Assembly: GCA_002683585.1 (NCBI GenBank)
Contig: NYTQ01000158.1
Location: 1 to 8,670 of the forward strand
Source of the DNA: Cryomorphaceae bacterium
GTDB taxonomy: Bacteria > Bacteroidota > Bacteroidia > Flavobacteriales > Crocinitomicaceae
Length of the DNA: 8,670 nt
Reading direction: 5' to 3'
Of this stretch, positions 4,791 to 8,670 are shown in pieces (position 1 is the stretch's first letter; each line of letters opens with the position of its first letter). The translations under genes were made by a program, and so were the position numbers. A model generated the notes under the pieces. It made no database searches, was not told the DNA's origin, and saw only the letters and a program-made list of their open reading frames with translations.

Positions 4791-7021
4791 TGGCTAAACC
4801 AAGTCTCGATGATCTTATCGATTCAGTCAGGAAGGAGAAGGAACCAAAACCTGATCCCAAAAAAGTGGCTGCTGAAAAAAAGAAAGAAGCTAGAAAGGAA
4901 GCTTTGAAGAATGTTCCTGTTGCTAAGAAAAAAACAAAGGCACAAAAAGATAAAGAGTCTGGGGAGTCATTCATTTCTCAGGCTAAGAAAAGAGTTTCTG
5001 ATGGAAGAAGTAAAGAGTTAGCCAGAAAAAAATCTGAAGATACTCTTGCATCTAAAACTAGAAAGAAAGAACTTTCGGATAGAAAAAGTTCTTTGGAAAA
5101 AGAAAAATCTGCTGGTGATGAAAAGAAGAAGAAAATTGAGTCTGAATTGGGATCGACTAAAATTTCTAAAGTGTCCTCTAGTGATTCCAATGCAGAAGCG
5201 GGCACAAAGGTTCTTGGCAATGCATTGAGTGTGGCTGGATCTGTTGGCCAAGCCGCTCTTACTGCCACCAATGCTCGTGAGAAAGCGAGTAAATTGAAGA
5301 AAAAAATGATGCAGAAATTGAAGAAGAACCGAGGTCTTAAGACTGGGGTTTCTTCTACTCAATCAATTAAAGATAGAAACTCTAAGAAAAAACAGGAAAA
5401 GGAAAAGGATCCATGGAAGGAATCTATGGATTGGAGAGACACGTACATCCCAACGGAGATTGATTCTGTGGATATTATTAAACCCGAACCACTTAAGGCT
5501 TCCAATTGGAGAGAAGAGTTTCTTTGGGAAGTAGATGATCTACCTAAAGAACCGAAAGAAAAACAAATCAAACCAATGACAGGAAAGAATACTGTCACTA
5601 TTAATCCAAAGATTACTGAAGGTATTAGGTTGAAGACCCGCCAGGAGTATATGGATGGACTTAGGAAAGCAAAAGAAAGAGCCACCAACGCCGCCTCTGG
5701 TGCCGCTGGTGCCATCGGTAATTGGTTGAATCCTCCAGCAAAAAATTCAAACGAACCTAGCGTAAGAGCTGGGGAAAGAACTCCAAACACTGGTGGAGTC
5801 ACTCAACCACATATTCCATCCAGAGGACCAGACGGTAAACGATCTGGTAGTGAGGATGATGGAAGTGTAGCACCTCCAAAGAGCACTGAGAAAGATACCA
5901 GAACTCCAGAGCGGAAGACAACTCCTGCAGATAAAAATACAGAAAATAAACCTCCCAGACAAACTCCTCCCAGATCAACTCCACCAAAATCAACAGCTCC
6001 AGCACCATCTTCTACACCAAAGAGAACTGCTGCTGATGAGAAACTGCGTACTGCGGATAAAAAAACACGTATGGCAGCCTGGGCAAAAGCAAATCCAAAA
6101 CTTGCTGCTGTAAAAAAAGAAAGGGATCGTACTAGAGGAACGAATCAGACTACGAATCCTTTGATGAAGGATATGAAGTCGAGAATGCCTGCACCCAAAA
6201 CGGGAACAGGTAGTACCCCTGCACCAAAAGCAACTACTCCTGCACCAAAAGTAACACCACCTAAAGAGACGGGCCCAAAACCCATTAAAGTACAACCATA
6301 TATGGGTGCTACACGACCCACTAATATTACAAACCAACGACCTTCATCTAGATTTAATAAACCCTCACCAATGAGATTGACAAACTCTTTCTCTGATTGG
6401 AGAGGTGAGTTGCAACTAGATGAATCGAGTTTAAGAAAACCTGCACCAATGCCTGAGTACAAACCAACAGGTACTAAAAAACCTGTACCAATGCCTGATC
6501 ACAAAATAAAAGGTACTAGGAAACCTGTACCAATGCCTAACTATCCTTTAAATCAATCATTTGAACCAGAAGGTGAAAATCTTGATGAAGTTATTGGTGG
6601 CAAACCTGGAGATGGATATATTGGTCATCCTAATCTAGATATCAAAAACCCACTTGCTAAGAAACAAGTTAAGGCACCCACTGGTAATACTGGACTTGCT
6701 GGCAAAATGGGTGATAGAAAAATGATGATGGATAGGATGAGAAATCGCCTTCGTGAAGATAACCTGACTACCGAAGGAGCAGCCTGGACAAAAAAATCAG
6801 GAAAGAACTCTGAAGGTGGACTCAATGAGAAAGGACGAAAGTCTTACGAAAAGGAAAATCCAGGATCTGACCTTAAAGCACCAAGCAAGAAGGCTGGAAA
6901 TCCCAGGAGGGCATCCTTCTGCGCTAGAATGAAAGGTATGAAAAAGAAGTTAACCAGTAAGAAGACTGCTTCTGACCCTGATAGCAGGATCAACAAATCA
7001 TTGAGAGCATGGAACTGTTGA
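4790..7021 (+). CDS. Large modular Lys/Pro-rich virion protein, 743 aa, with C-terminal SFCARM module
   Basis: The chosen start is ATG 4790, overlapping the upstream stop as TGATG, with a polypurine ribosome site (GAGGAAGAGGAGGAAGG, 4770-4786); the TTG just before it is less likely. Residues 1-125 are Lys/Glu-rich and probably coiled-coil. Residues 136-165 form an Ala/Gly amphipathic helix, followed by a very basic block. Three Trp-Arg motifs occur at W215, W240 and W537. Residues 330-500 are Pro/Thr/Lys-rich and disordered, with WAKANPKLA inside. Residues 550-585 are 14-aa tandem repeats (KPVPMP core), then EPEGE and GGKPGDGYIGHP. Residues about 657-743 form a compact module (GGLNEKGRKSY, RRASFCARMKGMKKKLTS, DPDSRINKSLRAWNC) common in phages, which I believe corresponds to DUF6321. 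No enzyme motif is seen. Coupling to the 419-aa gene and shared elements suggest a joint structural role. Confidence 0.82.
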   Translation: MAKPSLDDLIDSVRKEKEPKPDPKKVAAEKKKEARKEALKNVPVAKKKTKAQKDKESGESFISQAKKRVSDGRSKELARKKSEDTLASKTRKKELSDRKSSLEKEKSAGDEKKKKIESELGSTKISKVSSSDSNAEAGTKVLGNALSVAGSVGQAALTATNAREKASKLKKKMMQKLKKNRGLKTGVSSTQSIKDRNSKKKQEKEKDPWKESMDWRDTYIPTEIDSVDIIKPEPLKASNWREEFLWEVDDLPKEPKEKQIKPMTGKNTVTINPKITEGIRLKTRQEYMDGLRKAKERATNAASGAAGAIGNWLNPPAKNSNEPSVRAGERTPNTGGVTQPHIPSRGPDGKRSGSEDDGSVAPPKSTEKDTRTPERKTTPADKNTENKPPRQTPPRSTPPKSTAPAPSSTPKRTAADEKLRTADKKTRMAAWAKANPKLAAVKKERDRTRGTNQTTNPLMKDMKSRMPAPKTGTGSTPAPKATTPAPKVTPPKETGPKPIKVQPYMGATRPTNITNQRPSSRFNKPSPMRLTNSFSDWRGELQLDESSLRKPAPMPEYKPTGTKKPVPMPDHKIKGTRKPVPMPNYPLNQSFEPEGENLDEVIGGKPGDGYIGHPNLDIKNPLAKKQVKAPTGNTGLAGKMGDRKMMMDRMRNRLREDNLTTEGAAWTKKSGKNSEGGLNEKGRKSYEKENPGSDLKAPSKKAGNPRRASFCARMKGMKKKLTSKKTASDPDSRINKSLRAWNC
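6437..6544 (+). repeat. 42-nt tandem repeat, about 2.5 copies, inside the 743-aa gene
   Basis: The units are 6437-6478, 6479-6520 and a partial unit at 6521-6544. Each opens with AAACCTG(C/T)ACCAATGCCT and the first two close with GGTACTA(A/G). They encode KPAPMPEYKPTGTK, KPVPMPDHKIKGTR and KPVPMPNY. The repeat is in frame, so copy number can change without breaking the gene. Confidence 0.9.
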
Positions 7022-7063
7022 TTTGGTTTGAAGATATTTAAGTAGATGCCTTTCAATATAGGT

Positions 7064-7071
7064 TCTAAATA
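7064..7071 (+). promoter_or_regulatory. Candidate T4-type late promoter (TCTAAATA)
   Basis: TCTAAATA lies in the 77-nt gap after the 743-aa gene and ends 27 nt before ATG 7099. It has the same octamer as the sites at 1431, 7602 and 8104. The longer spacing coincides with a small hairpin in the leader. Confidence 0.62.
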
Positions 7072-7078
7072 TTTACCA

Positions 7079-7093
7079 GTATCACGCTGATAC
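7079..7093 (+). promoter_or_regulatory. Leader hairpin before the 73-aa membrane protein gene
   Basis: GTATCA (7079-7084), loop CGC, TGATAC (7088-7093) is a perfect 6-bp hairpin ending 5 nt before ATG 7099. No Shine-Dalgarno-like sequence is present in this leader. With a start site about 6 nt after the octamer, the hairpin would sit at the very 5' end of the transcript and could stabilise it or tune translation. Confidence 0.45.
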
Positions 7094-7098
7094 AACTT

Positions 7099-7320
7099 AT
7101 GTACCTTACTTATGTACTTGCAACTATCCTGGTGCTCCTAGTAGCATATGCAGGTGTAGATGAAACAGTGCGATTATTTTTGTATATTGATTTACAGCTG
7201 CGATATGCCTGGGTGAGATTGAAGATGTTTATGATGAGACGTAAACTAGAACAACAACTCATAAAGGATTTACCTGATTACAATAAACTCATAAAGGAAT
7301 TAAAAGATGACCAACGATAA
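7099..7320 (+). CDS. Small membrane protein with basic/helical tail, 73 aa
   Basis: One N-terminal membrane segment (about residues 3-20, LTYVLATILVLLVAYAG) is followed by an amphipathic, aromatic stretch (VRLFLYIDLQLRYAWVRLKMF). A basic, coiled-coil-like tail (MMRRKLEQQLIKDL, then KLIKELKDDQR) ends the protein. No function is recognised; it has the size of a holin or of an accessory membrane protein, but one membrane segment and a long charged tail are not diagnostic. ATG 7099 follows a late octamer and a hairpin and has no ribosome site. The gene overlaps the next one by 14 nt and carries that gene's ribosome site within its coding sequence. Confidence 0.75.
   Translation: MYLTYVLATILVLLVAYAGVDETVRLFLYIDLQLRYAWVRLKMFMMRRKLEQQLIKDLPDYNKLIKELKDDQR
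7256..7298 (+). repeat. 13-nt direct repeat (AACTCATAAAGGA) at the end of the 73-aa gene
   Basis: Identical copies lie at 7256-7268 and 7286-7298, exactly 30 nt apart, and both are in frame, encoding the LIKDL and LIKEL segments. The second copy carries AAAGGA (7293-7298), the ribosome binding site 8 nt before ATG 7307. The first copy therefore carries a duplicate of the same ribosome site without a following start. Confidence 0.8.
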
Positions 7321-7606
7321 GGAACTGTCGGATCTCAAATTAGAGAGAAAAGAATGTCCTAAATGTGGTGCTATTTGGATTAACGGCAAACACATGTTTA
7401 GTGGTACAGCCGCATCCTATGATAGAAGTGAAGTAGACCTTGCTGGTTTAGTTTGCAATAAACTGGGTGACGAGACATGCATCAACCCATCAAAAGGAAT
7501 TGAGGGAGGTCAGACGTGGGAACGTCGTGCTGGTTACATTGAAGGTGCTATCGCAGCAAAGAAAGGAATGCTAGAAGATATGCGTGATCAATTCGGAGAT
7601 CTCTAA
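7307..7606 (+). CDS. Four-cysteine, zinc-ribbon-like hypothetical protein, 99 aa
   Basis: C17-x-x-C20 in KECPKCGAIW and C50-x7-C58 in LVCNKLGDETCINP could bind one zinc ion as a small ribbon or knuckle. His29 is an alternative ligand. The C-terminus has a basic/aromatic stretch (QTWERRAGYIEGA) and a helix (KKGMLEDMRDQFGDL). The start at ATG 7307 is supported by AAAGGA at 7293-7298 and by the 14-nt overlap with the membrane protein gene, which suggests coupled translation. I recall similar small proteins in cyanomyoviruses, always without known function. Zinc binding is inferred from cysteine spacing only; a transcription or assembly factor is possible but not shown. Confidence 0.78.
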   Translation: MTNDKELSDLKLERKECPKCGAIWINGKHMFSGTAASYDRSEVDLAGLVCNKLGDETCINPSKGIEGGQTWERRAGYIEGAIAAKKGMLEDMRDQFGDL

Positions 7607-7609
7607 ATA
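7602..7609 (+). promoter_or_regulatory. Candidate T4-type late promoter (TCTAAATA)
   Basis: TCTAAATA overlaps the stop of the four-cysteine gene (TAA 7604-7606) and ends 22 nt before ATG 7632. With the terminator at 7932 it defines a probable one-gene late transcript. Confidence 0.65.
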
Positions 7610-7631
7610 CTACATAGGATACTAATTAACC

Positions 7632-7904
7632 ATGTTAACTAACATAAAAGGAACCCAGGCAGCATGTGGTACTGACGCTGCAGGCGCTTCTACATTTGGA
7701 AGTGCAACAGTGGTACGTCTCTGTAACAACAGTGGCACTGCAAGATTAGTAAGTGTTATTGATTCAGTTGGTGGATCAACAACAGTCGGAACCTTCACGA
7801 TGCCAGGAAATACTGTTGAGTTTGTAGAGAAGAAATCAACAGAGGCAATATTTGCAGCAGACTCTACTGTCGTCGGGTCAGCAGCAGGATATACAATATC
7901 ATAA
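7632..7904 (+). CDS. Small beta-rich probable virion protein, 90 aa
   Basis: The sequence is rich in Gly, Thr, Ser, Val and Ala, with alternating strand-like segments (ATVVRLCNNSGTARLVSVID, then TTVGTFTMPGNTVEFVEK) and almost no helix-forming stretches apart from STEAIFAADS. This fits a compact beta-sandwich. I recall small proteins of this type, with a TMPGNTVEFVEKK-like core, in marine phages, where a surface or decoration role is likely but unproven. Two cysteines (C12, C31) are present and there is no signal peptide. It has AGGA at 7616-7619 as a somewhat distant ribosome site. It ends with tandem stops (TAATAG) and is followed by a strong hairpin terminator. Its own promoter and terminator suggest it needs independent, probably high, late expression. 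Confidence 0.78.
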   Translation: MLTNIKGTQAACGTDAAGASTFGSATVVRLCNNSGTARLVSVIDSVGGSTTVGTFTMPGNTVEFVEKKSTEAIFAADSTVVGSAAGYTIS

Positions 7905-7931
7905 TAGATGATTAATTGTAACTATTAGTAT

Positions 7932-7966
7932 GGGTGTTCGGGGGTATCTCGAGCACCCTATTTTGT
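7932..7966 (+). terminator. Intrinsic terminator after the 90-aa gene
   Basis: GGGTGTTCG (7932-7940) pairs with CGAGCACCC (7950-7958) as a 9-bp stem with one G-U pair and a 9-nt loop, followed by the T-rich TATTTTGTATTT. It sits 28 nt after the 90-aa gene and is the best terminator in the window. The stretch between genes at 7905-8134 also holds a candidate 27-codon gene, a second hairpin and a late promoter. Confidence 0.82.
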
Positions 7967-7987
7967 ATTTAATTTGGATGTTTTAAA

Positions 7988-8071
7988 ATGAGCACATTGT
8001 TTGTATTTGCATTTATTATGTTGTTAATTTCTGGTATGGAGTTAACATGGCCATGTCCCCCTAGAGGTTGA
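7988..8071 (+). CDS. Candidate 27-aa single-pass membrane peptide
   Basis: ATG 7988 opens a 27-codon frame ending in TGA 8069-8071. The peptide begins MSTLFVFAFIMLLISGM, a full hydrophobic segment, and ends with ELTWPCPPRG. It lies between a terminator and a second hairpin that overlaps its stop codon. The ribosome site is weak (GGA at 7976-7978) and no TAAATA octamer precedes it. Tiny membrane peptides are common in cyanophages, but AT-rich DNA makes hydrophobic frames by chance, so support is limited. Confidence 0.35.
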   Translation: MSTLFVFAFIMLLISGMELTWPCPPRG

Positions 8072-8089
8072 TATGAAACTGTAACCTCT
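8063..8089 (+). terminator. Hairpin between the tiny gene and the next late promoter
   Basis: AGAGGTT (8063-8069) and AACCTCT (8083-8089) form a perfect 7-bp stem with a 13-nt loop. It is followed by TATTTGG, too short a T-tract for a strong terminator. It overlaps the stop of the 27-codon frame and could be a weak terminator or an RNA 3'-end stabiliser. Confidence 0.45.
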
Positions 8090-8103
8090 TATTTGGACTG
8101 CTT

Positions 8104-8111
8104 TCTAAATA
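8104..8111 (+). promoter_or_regulatory. Candidate T4-type late promoter (TCTAAATA)
   Basis: TCTAAATA ends 23 nt before ATG 8135, the same distance as at 1431 and 2177. It would drive the 69-aa membrane protein gene, the overlapping frame at 8301 and perhaps, by read-through, gnd. Confidence 0.65.
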
Positions 8112-8134
8112 ATAAAAAAACAGATCAGGCATAA

Positions 8135-8344
8135 ATGAATCCTGTAATTTTAATTGGGTGTTTCACACCACTGGTTATCATTTTTTTAGTAATGAAACTT
8201 GCTGTATGGGTATCTGCAGTTAATACAGAAAACTCTTATGTTGGAAAAGAACCCTTCAGGAAAAGAGGACCCTTCGTGGCAGACGCATATGCGGACGTTG
8301 ATGAAGAGGAAGAGGAATTTACAGATCGCACAGACTATAGATGA
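8135..8344 (+). CDS. Small membrane protein with acidic tail, 69 aa
   Basis: The N-terminus is a membrane segment (about residues 4-29, ILIGCFTPLVIIFLVMKLAV). It is followed by a basic patch (KEPFRKRGPF) and a strongly acidic end (YADVDEEEEEFTDR). No export signal other than the membrane segment is visible and no function is recognised. ATG 8135 has AGG (8127-8129) in front and a late octamer 23 nt upstream. The last 44 nt overlap another frame that encodes a better conserved-looking, Trp-rich stretch, so the two may be parts of one protein joined by a +1 frameshift. Confidence 0.68.
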   Translation: MNPVILIGCFTPLVIIFLVMKLAVWVSAVNTENSYVGKEPFRKRGPFVADAYADVDEEEEEFTDRTDYR

Positions 8345-8462
8345 TGCTCTTTATACGCATTACTCTGAGAAAGGAATGAATGTTCCTAAATGGAAACATA
8401 GTAAAATAGAGTGGTGGGAAGATTACCTAATTAGTTTGGGTATTGATCCAGATAATCCGTAA
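8301..8462 (+). CDS. Small Trp-rich protein, 53 aa, or shifted C-terminal part of the gene before
   Basis: The convincing part is the C-terminal 40 residues: IDDALYTHYSEKGMNVPKWK, then SKIEWWEDYLISLGIDPDNP, a compact acidic/aromatic sequence. The N-terminal codons (KRKRNLQ) are simply the GAAGAG run of the overlapping gene read in another frame and do not look like a natural N-terminus. ATG 8301 is chosen as the nearest start; ATG 8289 and one at 8199 lie deeper in the overlap. No ribosome site is well placed. Either the gene starts poorly inside its neighbour or it is the end of the 69-aa protein reached by a +1 shift near 8303-8340. It ends 18 nt before gnd. Confidence 0.5.
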   Translation: MKRKRNLQIAQTIDDALYTHYSEKGMNVPKWKHSKIEWWEDYLISLGIDPDNP

Positions 8463-8480
8463 TCGTTTTTTGAGGTAGTA

Positions 8481-8670
8481 ATGAAAGTTGGAATGATTGG
8501 TTTAGGTCGTACAGGTGAAGGTATGGCTCGCCGTATGATTGAAAAAGGTATCGAAGTTTGGGGTTATAGTAGTACCAACTATGAGAATGCCTGTGGACAA
8601 TATGAAGCAGGACACCTTAGTGGATGTGTAACTTCAATAGAGTATCTTGTCCGAGCAGTTAAAACTGATA
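8481..8670 (+). CDS. gnd: 6-phosphogluconate dehydrogenase, N-terminal part (runs off the window)
   Basis: The enzyme oxidatively decarboxylates 6-phosphogluconate to ribulose 5-phosphate, reducing NADP+ in the oxidative pentose phosphate pathway. Only the first 63 codons are present. They show the Rossmann-fold dinucleotide motif G7-L-G-R-T-G12 in MKVGMIGLGRTGEGMARRMI, then a second strand (VWGYSS), as in the family. GAGG at 8472-8475 is a ribosome site 5 nt before ATG 8481. Cyanophages carry gnd as a host-derived metabolic gene that is thought to redirect carbon from the Calvin cycle to NADPH and pentose supply for nucleotide synthesis. No late octamer lies directly upstream. Other members of the 3-hydroxyacid dehydrogenase superfamily share this N-terminus, so the catalytic residues beyond the window would settle it. 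Confidence 0.85.
   Translation, partial: MKVGMIGLGRTGEGMARRMIEKGIEVWGYSSTNYENACGQYEAGHLSGCVTSIEYLVRAVKTD

Noticed and set aside
3561..6462. Several long minus-strand open frames opposite the large late genes
   Set aside because: They are Ser/Phe/Leu-rich mirrors of Lys/Glu-rich coding sequence, have no ribosome sites or recognisable motifs, and would be the only minus-strand genes here.
7046..7090. A 14-codon frame (MPFNIGSKYLPVSR) after the 743-aa gene
   Set aside because: It has no ribosome binding site, is too short to judge, and runs through the late promoter and leader hairpin, which explain the stretch better.
7904..8134. A tRNA or other structured RNA gene in the longest intergenic gap
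   Set aside because: No cloverleaf, T-loop (GGTTCRA) sequence or acceptor stem is visible; the gap is explained by a terminator, a tiny frame, a second hairpin and a promoter.

Overview
The window looks like part of a T4-like myovirus genome of the kind that infects marine Synechococcus or Prochlorococcus (a cyanomyovirus). The reasons are dense one-strand packing with 4-14 nt overlaps, AT-rich sequence, a MazG of the cyanophage type, a 6-phosphogluconate dehydrogenase gene (a host-like metabolic gene), T4-type late-promoter octamers, and several large lysine-rich proteins built from short modules that I recall from cyanophage virion proteins. All genes read on the + strand; I see no tRNA, CRISPR array, insertion sequence or minus-strand gene.

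Layout. (1) 1-1455 is a tightly overlapping block: the end of a probable replicative helicase (gp41/DnaB type), an unknown 110-aa protein, MazG, an unknown 98-aa protein and a 66-aa candidate lipoprotein. No late-promoter motif precedes any of these genes, so this looks like an early/middle (DNA metabolism) block. (2) 1431-7021 holds four large genes. The first three each have their own TCTAAATA or AATAAATA octamer; the fourth is translationally coupled. They are a 238-aa unknown with a possible nuclease-like motif, a nucleotidyltransferase whose N-terminus matches the T4 capsid-targeting sequence, and two modular lysine-rich proteins of 419 and 743 aa. (3) 7064-8462 holds small late genes: membrane proteins, a four-cysteine protein and a small beta-rich protein followed by a clear intrinsic terminator. 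There is also a candidate 27-aa membrane peptide and an overlapping pair that may be one frameshifted gene. (4) 8481 to the end is the start of gnd.

How they may work together. MazG and Gnd would adjust nucleotide pools and NADPH/pentose supply while the helicase replicates the genome. The late block probably makes proteins that end up in the virion. The most interesting inference is that the nucleotidyltransferase is packed inside the capsid, and that the 419-aa neighbour is a precursor cut by the prohead protease at five [VL]-x-E|[GA] sites lying between its modules. Six octamers, each 22-28 nt before a start codon, suggest a strongly standardised late-gene leader.
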